Positions 16,467-25,666 are shown, counted from the stretch's first letter. The stretch: 40,178 nt of DNA from Pseudomonas kitaguniensis (GCF_009296165.1 NZ_VUAZ01000162.1:1-40178); one strand, 5' to 3'. A program made the numbers and translations. Notes: generated by a model from the letters alone, not told the origin.

Positions 16467-18005
16467 CTAACTCAGCGACTTGCGATTGAAATCGCGCAGG
16501 CGAAAACCTTGCAGCAGCAGCATCCCGAAGTACACCACCACACCTGCAACCACCAATACGCCAAGGCGCATGAAGCGCTCAAGCATGTGGCCTTCATCCC
16601 ACGCGGGCATAAAATGCATCAGCACCAGCAAGACCGCCGACATCGCCGCCACCGCCACCAACAGCTTCAGCGCAAACAGGCCCCAGCCTGGCTGCGGCTG
16701 GAACATCTGTTGCTTACGCAGTTGATAAAACAGCAGGCCCGCGTTGATGCACGCGCCGGCACTGATGGCCAGCGCCAGCCCGGCATGCGCCAGTGGGCCG
16801 ATAAACACCAGGTTGAGCAGTTGCGTGACGATCAGTGTGAAGACCGCAATTTTGACCGGCGTGCGGATGTTTTGCTGGGCGTAGAACCCCGGCGCCAGCA
16901 CTTTGATCACGATAATGCCGAGCAGGCCGAGGGAGTAAGCCACCAGCGCGTGCTGGGTCATCAAGGCGTCGTGCGCATCAAATTGGCCGTATTGGAACAG
17001 CGAGACGGTCAGCGGCTCGGCCAAAATCCCCAAGGCAAGGGAACACGGCAGCACCAGCACAAAGCACAGGCGCAGGCCCCAATCGAGAATGCGCGAGTAC
17101 TCCTGGCGATCCTTGCTGGCGTAGGTACGCGCCAGCGTTGGCAGCAAAATCGTGCCCAAGGCGACACCGAGCACGCCGGAGGGCAATTCCATCAGGCGAT
17201 CGGCGTAGTACATCCACGACACTGAGCCCGAGACCAGCAGCGAGGCGAACGCGGTGTTGATGATCAGCGAAATCTGGCTGACCGAAACGCCGAGTATCGC
17301 CGGCAGCATGTTGCGCATCACGCGCCACACACCGGTGTCGGCCAGGTTCAGGCGCGGCAGCACGAGCATGCCGATCTTTTTCAGGTGTGGCAGTTGGTAG
17401 AGCAATTGCGCCAAACCGCCGGCCAGCACCGCCCAGCCCAGGGCCATCACCGGCGGATCGAAATACGGCGTGAGGAACAGCGCAAAAATAATCATGCTGA
17501 CGTTGAGCAGCGTCGGCACGAAGGCCGGCACCGAAAAGCGGTTCCAGGTGTTAAGAATCGCGCCCGCCAGCGACGACAGGGAAATCAGCAATATATAAGG
17601 AAAGGTCACACGCAACAGGTCGGTGGTCAGTGCGAATTTTTCCGGGGTATTCGCAAAACCCGGCGCCGTCGCCCAGATCACCCATGGCGCAGCGAGCATG
17701 CCAACCAGGGTCACCAGCATCAGCACCAGGGTCAGCAGGCCCGAAACATAGGCAATAAACGTGCGCGTGGCCTCCTCGCCCTGCTGGGTTTTGTATTCGG
17801 CCAGGATCGGCACAAAGGCTTGGGAAAATGCGCCCTCGGCGAAGATCCGCCGCAGCAGATTGGGCAGTTTAAAGGCTATAAAGAACGCATCCGTGGCCAT
17901 GCTGGCGCCAAAAATGCGCGCCAGCAGGGTGTCGCGCACGAACCCCAAAACCCTTGAGATCATCGTGATAGAGCTGACGGCAGCCAACGATTTGAGCAGA
18001 TTCAT
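16467..18005 (-). CDS. murJ: Lipid II flippase MurJ
   Basis: MurJ (MviN) is the essential inner-membrane flippase that moves lipid II to the periplasm for peptidoglycan synthesis. The 512 residues form about 14 hydrophobic segments. The conserved N-terminus SITMISRVLGFVRDTLLARIFGA and FAEGAFSQAFVPIL are clear MurJ signatures. The ATG at 18005 is the first in frame. It is divergent from rpsT, as in other gammaproteobacteria, and lies upstream of ribF on the same strand. Confidence 0.97.
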   Translation of the reverse strand: MNLLKSLAAVSSITMISRVLGFVRDTLLARIFGASMATDAFFIAFKLPNLLRRIFAEGAFSQAFVPILAEYKTQQGEEATRTFIAYVSGLLTLVLMLVTLVGMLAAPWVIWATAPGFANTPEKFALTTDLLRVTFPYILLISLSSLAGAILNTWNRFSVPAFVPTLLNVSMIIFALFLTPYFDPPVMALGWAVLAGGLAQLLYQLPHLKKIGMLVLPRLNLADTGVWRVMRNMLPAILGVSVSQISLIINTAFASLLVSGSVSWMYYADRLMELPSGVLGVALGTILLPTLARTYASKDRQEYSRILDWGLRLCFVLVLPCSLALGILAEPLTVSLFQYGQFDAHDALMTQHALVAYSLGLLGIIVIKVLAPGFYAQQNIRTPVKIAVFTLIVTQLLNLVFIGPLAHAGLALAISAGACINAGLLFYQLRKQQMFQPQPGWGLFALKLLVAVAAMSAVLLVLMHFMPAWDEGHMLERFMRLGVLVVAGVVVYFGMLLLQGFRLRDFNRKSLS

Positions 18006-18176
18006 TGAAAGAGTTTGCGCCTATAGATAAAGAGCAGGCGAACAAAGCGCCCACTTATGCGATACTGCGCGCCTGCAACAGCACAGAGCCAAAGCTCGCG
18101 AGTTTACAGGTCAAGCGCCGGAAATAAATCACCCGCCTCTTCAGATCGACCACTCAGCAGTTCGCATCAGCCGCTC

Positions 18177-18205
18177 TTGACAACCCATCAAGTCATCGGC
18201 ATGAT
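18177..18205 (+). promoter_or_regulatory. Sigma-70 promoter of rpsT
   Basis: TTGACA (18177-18182), a 17-nt spacer and CATGAT (18200-18205) lie about 55 nt before the rpsT GTG start. The rest of the 253-nt gap between murJ and rpsT shows no gene. Confidence 0.6.
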
Positions 18206-18258
18206 TCGCGGCCTATTTTGTTTGCTATTTCCTAAAAAGTCTTTCGAGGAGCTCGACG

Positions 18259-18537
18259 GTGGCCAACACACCTTCCGCCAAAAAACGTGCAAAACAGGCT
18301 GAGAAGCGTCGCAGCCACAACGCCAGCCTGCGTTCCATGGTTCGTACCTACATCAAGAATGTAGTTAAAGCCATCGACACCAAAGACGCTGAAAAAGCCC
18401 AAGCTGCTTACGTTCTGGCCGTGCCAGTTATCGACCGTATGGCTGATAAAGGCATCATCCACAAGAACAAGGCCGCTCGTCATAAGAGCCGCCTGAATGG
18501 CCACATCAAGGCTCTGAACGTCGCTGCAGCAGCCTAA
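18259..18537 (+). CDS. rpsT: 30S ribosomal protein S20
   Basis: S20 is a primary 16S rRNA-binding protein of the small subunit. The 92-aa, Lys/Arg-rich helical sequence MANTPSAKKRAKQAEKRR is diagnostic. Translation starts at GTG, with a strong ribosome site GAGGAG. Rare start codons are typical of rpsT (TTG in E. coli), where weak initiation is part of translational autocontrol by S20. A strong terminator follows. Confidence 0.98.
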   Translation: MANTPSAKKRAKQAEKRRSHNASLRSMVRTYIKNVVKAIDTKDAEKAQAAYVLAVPVIDRMADKGIIHKNKAARHKSRLNGHIKALNVAAAA

Positions 18538-18580
18538 GTGGTAAAAACTGCAACGTAGCTCAGGTTACGTAACAGTTAAG

Positions 18581-18616
18581 AAATGCCCCGTACCGAAAGG
18601 TCCGGGGCATTTTTGT
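18581..18616 (+). terminator. Intrinsic terminator of rpsT
   Basis: The stem AAATGCCCCG/CCGGGGCATTT with a loop of about 12 nt is followed by TTGTTTT, 43 nt after the rpsT stop. Confidence 0.9.
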
Positions 18617-18663
18617 TTTCTGGAATGCACAGAACCAAATCTGTCAGAGGGCTATTTTCAAAC

Positions 18664-18697
18664 AAAAAAAAAGCCCCGAACCAGTCGGGGCGTTTTT
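18664..18697. terminator. Bidirectional terminator between rpsT and slyD
   Basis: The 7-bp stem GCCCCGA/TCGGGGC with a 5-nt loop is flanked by nine A on one side and six T on the other, so it can work on both strands. It mainly serves slyD, whose stop lies 24 nt away, and backs up the rpsT terminator. Confidence 0.85.
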
Positions 18698-18720
18698 TCT
18701 ACCTATTGATCAAACCACAA

Positions 18721-19206
18721 TCAATGGTGATGACCACCTTCACCGTGGACGTGGCCGTGAGCTACTTCTTCTTGGGAAGCGTCACGAATGGCGACGATCT
18801 TCACTTGGAAGTTCAGGCGCTGGCCAGCCAGAGGGTGGTTGCCGTCGACAGTAACGTCGTCGCCGTCCAGATCACGGATAGTAACGATCTGCATTTGGCC
18901 GTCCGGCGCAGAAGCGTGGAACTGCATGCCGACTTCCAGCTCATCAACGCCTTCGAACATGCTGCGGCTCAAGGTGCTGACCAGTTCGGCGGAGTATTCG
19001 CCGTAGGCATCTTCAGGTTCTACGGCGACGGTCAGTTCATCACCGACGCTCTTGCCTTCCAGCGCCTTCTCCAGGCCTGGGATGATGTTACCTGCGCCTT
19101 GCAGGTAGACCAGCGGCGCGCCGCCGGCGGAGCTGTCGATGACCTCACCAGCGTCGTTGGTCAGGGTATAGTCGATGGAGACAGCCTTGTTAGCGGCGAT
19201 CGTCAT
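18721..19206 (-). CDS. slyD: FKBP-type peptidyl-prolyl isomerase SlyD
   Basis: SlyD is a cytosolic proline isomerase, chaperone and nickel-binding protein that helps in hydrogenase and other metalloenzyme maturation. The FKBP core and insert-in-flap domain are seen in AAGNIIPG-like QGAGNIIPGLEKALEGKSVGD and VDGNHPLAGQRLNFQVKI. The tail HGHVHGEGGHHH is a short His-rich metal-binding end. The ATG at 19206 gives 161 aa and fits the family N-terminus; the in-frame upstream extension does not. It is divergent from a DUF3565 gene. Confidence 0.93.
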   Translation of the reverse strand: MTIAANKAVSIDYTLTNDAGEVIDSSAGGAPLVYLQGAGNIIPGLEKALEGKSVGDELTVAVEPEDAYGEYSAELVSTLSRSMFEGVDELEVGMQFHASAPDGQMQIVTIRDLDGDDVTVDGNHPLAGQRLNFQVKIVAIRDASQEEVAHGHVHGEGGHHH

Positions 19207-19495
19207 GGGGCGAGACCTTTTGCATAAGAATGAAGAACGGACAAGTTTAAACAAGGATTTGCCCGAAAGCGAACAGAACCCGGACAGACGGAGCCGATCA
19301 ACGGCATCCTTGATCACTGGATTCCACCAGGACTTTGCGCTGCACTGGGTTGTCGAACTGTCCTGCGGGCACACTCAGCACCTGCGTCACCAGCCGCCAT
19401 GGCAGTCGCGTGCGTGGGTGCTCGATGCGGCGCAACGCCTTGAAAAAATAGGCCAAGCCTTTGCTTGCGGCTGGTGTGCGCAAGTTCGCGAATAA
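19205..19495 (+). CDS. DUF3565 domain protein, start uncertain
   Basis: The C-terminal 60 residues match the DUF3565 family of unknown function: ITGFHQD...HWVVELSCGHTQHLRHQPPW and a terminal FACGWC. The Cys and His residues (CGH, HLRH, CGWC) suggest metal binding. The start is not clear. The ATG at 19205 lies on the slyD start codon of the other strand. Downstream TTG codons (about 19259 and 19313) are alternatives, the last just before the conserved domain. Residues before about 34 do not resemble the family. It ends 79 nt before pta. Confidence 0.65.
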   Translation: MGRDLLHKNEERTSLNKDLPESEQNPDRRSRSTASLITGFHQDFALHWVVELSCGHTQHLRHQPPWQSRAWVLDAAQRLEKIGQAFACGWCAQVRE

Positions 19496-19574
19496 CGATA
19501 ACCTTGGCACCTGATTCCCGGTAGGCGCTCAGCCATAGGGCACCACCGAAGCCATGCACCTCCAGAGAATTCGC

Positions 19575-21674
19575 ATGCAAACTTTTTTTATCGCGCCCAC
19601 CGATTTTGGTGTGGGTCTGACCTCCATCAGCCTTGGGCTGGTGCGTACACTTGAACGGGCCGGGCTGAAAGTCGGCTTCTTCAAACCGATTGCCCAGCCA
19701 CACCCCGGCGACACCGGCCCCGAACGCTCCACCGAACTGGTGGCGCGCACCCACGGCTTGAAGCCGCCGCAGCCATTGGGCCTGGCCCATGTGGAGCGGA
19801 TGCTCGGCGACGGCCAGCTCGACGAACTGCTCGAAGAAATCATCACCCTGTATCAGCAAGCCGCCGTGGGCAAAGACGTGCTGATTGTTGAAGGCATGGT
19901 GCCAACCCGTAGCGCCAGCTACGCGGCGCGGGTCAACCTGCACCTGGCCAAGAGCCTCGACGCGGAAGTTATCCTGGTGTCGGCGCCGGAAAACGAAGTA
20001 CTCACAGAGTTATCAGGCCGCGTGGAGTTGCAGGCGCAACTGTTCGGCGGCCCGAAAGACCCGAAAGTACTCGGTGTAATTCTGAATAAAGTGCGCACCG
20101 ACGAAAGCATGGAGGCGTTCTCGGCGCGGCTAAAAGAACATTCGCCGTTGTTGCGCAGCGGTGATTTCCGCCTGCTCGGCTGTATTCCCTACCAGCCCGA
20201 ACTCAACGCGCCGCGCACTCGCGATGTGGCCGACCTGATGGGCGCGCAAATTCTCAACGCCGGTGACTACGAAAGCCGGCGCATGAGCAAAATCATCATC
20301 TGCGCGCGCACCATGCGTAACACCGTGGAGCTGCTCAAGCCCGGCGTGCTGGTAGTGACGCCGGGCGACCGCGACGACATCATCCTCGCCGTCAGCCTGG
20401 CCGCGATCAACGGTGTGCCGCTGGCCGGTTTGCTGCTTACCAGCGACACCCTGCCCGACCCGCGCATCATGGATTTGTGCCGGGGTGCGTTCCAGGCCGG
20501 CCTGCCGGTGCTGTCGGTGAGCACCGGCTCGTACGACACGGCGAACCAGCTCAACGGCCTGAACAAAGAAATCCCGATTGATGACCGCGAGCGCGCAGAA
20601 ATCATCACCGACTTCGTCGCCAGCCACCTCGACGCCCGCTGGCTGCACCAACGCTGCGGCACACCACGCGAAATGCGCCTGTCGCCGGCGGTATTCCGCT
20701 ACCAGTTGATCCAACGCGCTCAGGCCGCCAACAAGCGCATTGTGCTGCCCGAAGGCAGTGAGCCGCTGACCGTGCAAGCCGCCGCTATCTGCCAGGCGCG
20801 CGGCATTGCGCGCTGCGTGCTGCTGGCCAAACCTGCGGATGTGGAGGCGGTCGCCCGCGCACACGGCATCGAATTGCCCGACGGCCTGGAGATTCTGGAC
20901 CCGGACCTGATTCGCCAACGCTATGTCGAACCGATGGTCGCGCTGCGTAAAAGCAAGAGCCTGAATGCCCCCATGGCCGAGCAGCAACTGGAAGACACCG
21001 TGGTGATCGCCACGATGATGCTCGCCCTGGATGAAGTGGACGGCCTGGTCTCCGGGGTTATCCATTCCACCGCGAACACCATCCGCCCAGCCCTGCAGTT
21101 GATCAAAACGGCGCCGGGCTGCACGTTGGTGTCGTCGGTATTTTTCATGCTGTTCCCCGAGCAGGTGCTGGTCTACGGCGACTGCGTGATGAACCCGCAC
21201 CCAAGCGCTGCGGAACTGGCGGAAATCGCCCTGCAAAGCGCCGACTCGGCCGCGGCATTCGGCATCACCCCACGCGTGGCGATGATCAGCTACTCCAGCG
21301 GCGACTCGGCCAGCGGTGAGGAAGTCGAAAAAGTTCGCGAAGCCACCCTGCTCGCCCAAGAGCAACAAAGCTCGCTGCTGATCGACGGGCCGTTGCAGTA
21401 CGACGCCGCCGCCAACGAAACCGTCGCCCGGCAATTAGCGCCCAACAGCCAGGTTGCCGGCAAGGCCACGGTGTTTGTGTTCCCCGACCTGAACACCGGC
21501 AACACCACGCATAAAGCCGTGCAACGCAGCGCCGATTGCGTGAGCCTTGGGCCAATGCTGCAAGGCCTGCGCAAACCGGTGAACGACCTGCCGCGCGGCG
21601 CTCAGGTCGACGACATCGTGTACACCATCGCGTTGACCGCGATCCAAGCCGCCAACCGACCTATGGAGATCTAA
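19575..21674 (+). CDS. pta: Phosphate acetyltransferase
   Basis: Pta interconverts acetyl-CoA and acetyl phosphate. At 699 aa it is the long proteobacterial type. It has an N-terminal P-loop-like regulatory domain (TFFIAPTDFGVGLTSISLGL), a middle DRTGG domain, and a C-terminal catalytic PTA_PTB domain from about residue 380 (KRIVLPEGSEPLTVQAA ... DGLVSGVIHSTANTIRPALQLI). I prefer the ATG at 19575 over 19554 because it begins at the family N-terminus. The expected partner ackA, next to pta in P. aeruginosa, is not adjacent here. The following acyltransferase gene starts at the next base after the stop. Confidence 0.95.
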   Translation: MQTFFIAPTDFGVGLTSISLGLVRTLERAGLKVGFFKPIAQPHPGDTGPERSTELVARTHGLKPPQPLGLAHVERMLGDGQLDELLEEIITLYQQAAVGKDVLIVEGMVPTRSASYAARVNLHLAKSLDAEVILVSAPENEVLTELSGRVELQAQLFGGPKDPKVLGVILNKVRTDESMEAFSARLKEHSPLLRSGDFRLLGCIPYQPELNAPRTRDVADLMGAQILNAGDYESRRMSKIIICARTMRNTVELLKPGVLVVTPGDRDDIILAVSLAAINGVPLAGLLLTSDTLPDPRIMDLCRGAFQAGLPVLSVSTGSYDTANQLNGLNKEIPIDDRERAEIITDFVASHLDARWLHQRCGTPREMRLSPAVFRYQLIQRAQAANKRIVLPEGSEPLTVQAAAICQARGIARCVLLAKPADVEAVARAHGIELPDGLEILDPDLIRQRYVEPMVALRKSKSLNAPMAEQQLEDTVVIATMMLALDEVDGLVSGVIHSTANTIRPALQLIKTAPGCTLVSSVFFMLFPEQVLVYGDCVMNPHPSAAELAEIALQSADSAAAFGITPRVAMISYSSGDSASGEEVEKVREATLLAQEQQSSLLIDGPLQYDAAANETVARQLAPNSQVAGKATVFVFPDLNTGNTTHKAVQRSADCVSLGPMLQGLRKPVNDLPRGAQVDDIVYTIALTAIQAANRPMEI

Positions 21675-22574
21675 ATGCTGGGTTTTCTGCCTGCCGCCGT
21701 GCGCGGGGTGATCGCGTCCCTGTTACTGGCGCTGAACACGATCCTTTTATGTTCGTTTCTGTTTATCGTCGCGCTGTTCAAGGCGCTGCCGTTCGCCAAA
21801 CGTTTCAGCGAATGGCTGATGAACCACACCCACGAAGCCTGGGTGACCAATAACAAAGGCTGGATGAACCTGGTACGGCGCACGCGCTGGCACCTGACCG
21901 GCCTTGAAGGCCTGGACTATGAGCACTCCTACCTGGTGACCAGTAACCACCAGAGCTGGGTCGACATCATGGTGCTGCAATACGTGCTCAACCGACGCAT
22001 TCGCCCGCTGAAGTTCTTCCTCAAGCAGGAACTGATCTGGGTGCCGGTGATTGGCCTGGCGTGGTGGGCCTTGGGTTTCCCGTTCATGAAGCGCTACACC
22101 AAAGCCTACCTGGAGAAACACCCGGAGAAAAAAGGCAAAGACTTGGCAACCACCCGCAAAACCTGTGCGAAGTTTCGCGACAACCCGGTGGGCATTTTCA
22201 ACTTTGCTGAAGGCACGCGGTTTACGCCGGGCAAACATGCCCAGCAGAAATCGCCGTTTCGCTATCTGCTCAAGCCCAAGGCCGGTGGCATCGCGTTTGT
22301 GCTGGATGCCATGGGCGAGCAATTGAAGTCACTGGTCAACGTGACCATCCACTACCCTGCCGGGCGCCCCGGCTATTGGGATTTGCTCTGCGGGAATGTG
22401 AAGGACGTGGTGGTGCACTTTGAAGAGGTGCAGATTCCGGCCGAATTTATCGGCAAGAATTATGAGCAGGATGGCGAGTATCGGTTGGCGTTCCAGGGCT
22501 GGATCAACCGGCTGTGGGAAGACAAGGACGAATTGCTCGCCAAATTGCACACAGATTATCCCGCCAGTCACTGA
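21675..22574 (+). CDS. PlsC-type acyltransferase (YihG-like)
   Basis: This is a membrane-bound lysophospholipid acyltransferase of the PlsC/AGPAT superfamily, 299 aa. An N-terminal hydrophobic segment (about residues 10-36) anchors it. The catalytic NHQSWVD (NHx4D) and the substrate motif FNFAEGTRF are present. It resembles the YihG subgroup, which supplies an additional 1-acyl-glycerol-3-phosphate acyltransferase activity, but the exact substrate cannot be told. Its ATG begins at the base after the pta TAA, so the two are likely co-transcribed. A REP hairpin and a terminator follow. Confidence 0.85.
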   Translation: MLGFLPAAVRGVIASLLLALNTILLCSFLFIVALFKALPFAKRFSEWLMNHTHEAWVTNNKGWMNLVRRTRWHLTGLEGLDYEHSYLVTSNHQSWVDIMVLQYVLNRRIRPLKFFLKQELIWVPVIGLAWWALGFPFMKRYTKAYLEKHPEKKGKDLATTRKTCAKFRDNPVGIFNFAEGTRFTPGKHAQQKSPFRYLLKPKAGGIAFVLDAMGEQLKSLVNVTIHYPAGRPGYWDLLCGNVKDVVVHFEEVQIPAEFIGKNYEQDGEYRLAFQGWINRLWEDKDELLAKLHTDYPASH

Positions 22575-22577
22575 TCA

Positions 22578-22611
22578 AAATGTGGGAGCGGGCTTGCTCG
22601 CTCCCACATTT
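22578..22611. repeat. Single REP-type hairpin
   Basis: The 10-bp palindrome tgtgggagcg/cgctcccaca around ggcttgct is extended by AAA/TTT to a 13-bp stem. The core is the P. fluorescens-group REP sequence. It starts 3 nt after the acyltransferase stop and could also protect the 3' end of the mRNA. Confidence 0.75.
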
Positions 22612-22636
22612 GACCGAGTTGTTTTCAAGACCCCAT

Positions 22637-22667
22637 AAAAAAGCCCGCCAACGTGGCGGGCTTTTTT
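22637..22667. terminator. Bidirectional terminator between the acyltransferase gene and cysNC
   Basis: A perfect 13-bp stem AAAAAAGCCCGCC/GGCGGGCTTTTTT with a 5-nt loop serves both converging transcripts. The cysNC stop is 13 nt away. Confidence 0.93.
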
Positions 22668-22680
22668 GTGCGCGTAAAGC

Positions 22681-24579
22681 TTAGATCGCGCCGCGCTGAC
22701 GCAGCAGCTCCAGCACTTGCTTGACGCTGTCTTCCAGCGACAGGGCCTGGGTGTCGATCACCAAGTCGGCATTCAACGGCACGTCGTACGGGAAGGACTC
22801 GCCAGGGATGTTATCCCCACCGGCGGCGTACAAACCTTGCGGGTCGCGTTCAGCGCACACCAGTGGCGATGCCTGCACGTAAACCGTGAGCAGGCGGTCG
22901 GCACCGATCAGCGCCTTGGCCTGTTCGCGGCCTTCGGCATCCGGCGCGACGAAGGCGGCCAGAGTCAGCAAGCCAGCTTCGTTGAACTGACGCGCAACGT
23001 GAGCGGCACGCCGCCAGTTTTCGGTGCGCCCGGCACGGTCCTGCGGCAACCCTTTGTTGAGGTCGTGACGCAGGTTCTGGCCGTCGAGTACAAACACCGC
23101 ACGGCCCATGTCGAACAGTTTGCGCTCAACCGCGTAGGCCAAGGTGCTTTTGCCGGCGCCCGACAGGCCGCTGAACAACACGGTGGCCGGCTGCTGGCCG
23201 AAGCGCTGGGCGCGTTCTTCGGTGCCTACATGGGCAAGGCTGCCGTGTTGCGCAGCGCCGCCATGGTTGACCGGAGGCGCGATGATCATGCCCGCAGCCA
23301 CAGTGCCATTGGTCAGGCGGTCGATGACGATAAACGCACCGGTGGTGCGGTTGCTGTCGTAACCGTCCAGCGCGATGGCCGCGTCGAGGCTGACTTTGAC
23401 CCGGCCTATCTCGTTCAACTGTAAAGAGCTTGCCGGGCCTTCGGCCAGGGTGTTCACGTCCACACGGTGCACGATGCTGGTGATGGAACCCGGCACGTAG
23501 CTGGTGGCACGTTTGATGTCGTATTTCTTGCCCGGCAGCATCGGTTCTTCGGCCATCCACACCAGCATGGCGTCGAAGGCGTCGGTCACTTGCGGCACGT
23601 TATCGGCATGCACCAGCAGGTCGCCACGCGAGATGTCGATCTCGTCTTCCATGGTCAGGGTCACGGCCTGGCCAGGGCCTGCTTGCTCCAACTCACCGTC
23701 GAAGGTGACGATGGATTTGACGCGGCTGCTCTTGCCCGACGGCAGCACCACAACTTCGTCGCCCTTGTGCACGATGCCGCTGGCGAGGGTGCCGGCAAAA
23801 CCACGGAAGTTCAGGTTCGGACGGTTGACGTACTGCACCGGAAAACGCAGATCGGTGTAGTTGCGGTCGTTGGCGATCTCGACGGTTTCGAGAATCTCCA
23901 TCAGCGACTGGCCGGTGTACCAGGGCGAACGCTCGCTCTTGTTCACCACGTTGTCGCCCTTGAGCGCCGACATCGGCACGAACGCCATGGTGCTCGGCTT
24001 GAACGCGATGCCGTCGGCGAACTTCAGGTAATCGGCCTTGATCTGCTCGAATACGCTTTGGTCAAAGCCATTGATGTCCATCTTGTTGACGGCCACCACG
24101 ATGTGCTTGATGCCCAGCAACGAGGCGATAAAGCTGTGGCGACGGGTCTGGGTCTGCACGCCGTAGCGCGCGTCGATCAGAATAATCGCCAGGTCACAGG
24201 TAGACGCGCCGGTGGCCATGTTGCGGGTGTACTGCTCATGGCCAGGGGTATCGGCAATGATGAATTTGCGTTTGGCGGTAGAGAAGTAGCGGTAGGCAAC
24301 ATCAATGGTGATGCCCTGCTCGCGCTCGGCCTGCAGGCCGTCGACCAGCAAGGCCAGGTCGATGTCATCGCCGGTGGTGCCGGATTTTTTCGAATCGCGG
24401 GTGATGGCTTCCAGGTGATCTTCGTAGATCATCTTGGAGTCGTGCAACAGGCGCCCGATCAGGGTGCTCTTGCCGTCGTCGACGTTGCCGCAGGTCAGGA
24501 AGCGCAACATTTCCTTGCGCTCGTGCTGGCCCAGGTAGGCGAGGATGTCCTCGCTGATCAAATCAGATACGTGCGACAT
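22681..24579 (-). CDS. cysNC: Fused sulfate adenylyltransferase large subunit/APS kinase CysNC
   Basis: CysNC combines the GTPase subunit of ATP sulfurylase with APS kinase and makes PAPS from sulfate. The CysN part has GTPase motifs GNVDDGKST (31-39), DTPGHEQ (110-116) and NKMD (165-168). The C-terminal CysC part has its own P-loop GLSGAGKST (471-479) and the DGQNLRHDLN motif. The 632 aa and the fusion are normal for Pseudomonas, whereas E. coli has separate cysN and cysC. It starts 9 nt after cysD and is clearly in one operon with it. Confidence 0.97.
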   Translation of the reverse strand: MSHVSDLISEDILAYLGQHERKEMLRFLTCGNVDDGKSTLIGRLLHDSKMIYEDHLEAITRDSKKSGTTGDDIDLALLVDGLQAEREQGITIDVAYRYFSTAKRKFIIADTPGHEQYTRNMATGASTCDLAIILIDARYGVQTQTRRHSFIASLLGIKHIVVAVNKMDINGFDQSVFEQIKADYLKFADGIAFKPSTMAFVPMSALKGDNVVNKSERSPWYTGQSLMEILETVEIANDRNYTDLRFPVQYVNRPNLNFRGFAGTLASGIVHKGDEVVVLPSGKSSRVKSIVTFDGELEQAGPGQAVTLTMEDEIDISRGDLLVHADNVPQVTDAFDAMLVWMAEEPMLPGKKYDIKRATSYVPGSITSIVHRVDVNTLAEGPASSLQLNEIGRVKVSLDAAIALDGYDSNRTTGAFIVIDRLTNGTVAAGMIIAPPVNHGGAAQHGSLAHVGTEERAQRFGQQPATVLFSGLSGAGKSTLAYAVERKLFDMGRAVFVLDGQNLRHDLNKGLPQDRAGRTENWRRAAHVARQFNEAGLLTLAAFVAPDAEGREQAKALIGADRLLTVYVQASPLVCAERDPQGLYAAGGDNIPGESFPYDVPLNADLVIDTQALSLEDSVKQVLELLRQRGAI

Positions 24580-24588
24580 GACAGCCCC

Positions 24589-25506
24589 TTAGAAATAGCC
24601 TTGACGTTTTTTATCTTCCATCGAGCCTGCGCCATCGTGGTCGATGACACGGCCCTGGCGCTCGGAAGTTCGCGTCAGGAGCATTTCCTGAATGATGTCC
24701 GTCAGCGTCTCGGCTTCGGACTCCACCGCGCCCGTCAACGGGTAGCAGCCAAGGGTACGGAAACGTACTTTCTTTTTGACGATGCGGGCTTTGTCTTCGT
24801 CGGACAAGTGCTCGAGGATGCGGTCGTCGTCGATCATGATCAACGTGCCGTTCTTCTCGATCACGTCGCGTTCGGCGGCAAAGTACAGCGGCACGATCGG
24901 GATGCCTTCCAGATAGATGTACTGCCAGATGTCCAGCTCGGTCCAGTTGGACAGCGGGAACACGCGGATCGACTCACCCTTGTTGACGTTGCCGTTGTAG
25001 ACGTTCCACAGTTCCGGGCGCTGGTTTTTCGGGTCCCAGCGGTGCTTGCTGTCGCGGAACGAGTACACGCGCTCTTTGGCGCGGGATTTCTCTTCATCGC
25101 GACGCGCACCACCAAACGCTGCGTCGAAACCATGCTTGTCCAACGCCTGCTTGAGGCCTTCGGTCTTCATGATGTCGGTGTGCTTGGCGCTGCCGTGGGT
25201 GAACGGGTTGATGTTCTGCGCCACGCCGTCCGGGTTGATGTGGGTGATCAGGTCCAGGCCGAGGTCTTCGACCATTTTGTCGCGGAACCTGTACATCTCC
25301 TGGAATTTCCAGCGGGTGTCGACGTGCATCACCGGGAACGGCAGTTTGCCCGGAAAAAAGGCCTTGCGCGCCAAGTGCAGCATCACGGCGGAGTCTTTAC
25401 CGATCGAGTAGAGCATCACCGGGTTATCGAACTCGGCGGCGACCTCGCGGATGATGTGGATGCTTTCCGCCTCCAGCTGTTTCAGATGCGTCAGTTTGTC
25501 GACCAT
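24589..25506 (-). CDS. cysD: Sulfate adenylyltransferase small subunit CysD
   Basis: CysD is the catalytic ATP-pyrophosphatase subunit of ATP sulfurylase, activating sulfate to APS in complex with CysN. The PP-loop variant YSIGKDSAVMLHLARKAF is near the N-terminus and the family stretch FDAAFGGARRDEEKSRAKER is present. The length of 305 aa is usual. The ATG at 25506 has only a weak ribosome site. The 269-nt gap upstream holds the likely promoter region (an A/T-rich TATACCGTTTCG segment on the minus strand, possibly for CysB control) and a REPIN. Confidence 0.97.
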   Translation of the reverse strand: MVDKLTHLKQLEAESIHIIREVAAEFDNPVMLYSIGKDSAVMLHLARKAFFPGKLPFPVMHVDTRWKFQEMYRFRDKMVEDLGLDLITHINPDGVAQNINPFTHGSAKHTDIMKTEGLKQALDKHGFDAAFGGARRDEEKSRAKERVYSFRDSKHRWDPKNQRPELWNVYNGNVNKGESIRVFPLSNWTELDIWQYIYLEGIPIVPLYFAAERDVIEKNGTLIMIDDDRILEHLSDEDKARIVKKKVRFRTLGCYPLTGAVESEAETLTDIIQEMLLTRTSERQGRVIDHDGAGSMEDKKRQGYF

Positions 25507-25666
25507 GGTTACTCACGGAAAAACGATCTTGTGGACGGCCAGCGGGCCGTGTTCGAGCGGGGCATGCTAGCACAGCACCTTCTTCTATTCAGGGAGCTGG
25601 CTAGATCGAAACGGTATATGAATATGCCCCGCAGTTTGGCCCTTGCGATCTATGAACGGCGGCCAT

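Noticed and set aside
25534..25549. Small palindrome ACGGCC-AGCG-GGCCGT just before cysD
   Set aside because: Only a 6-bp stem, with no known operator resemblance; not enough to call a site.
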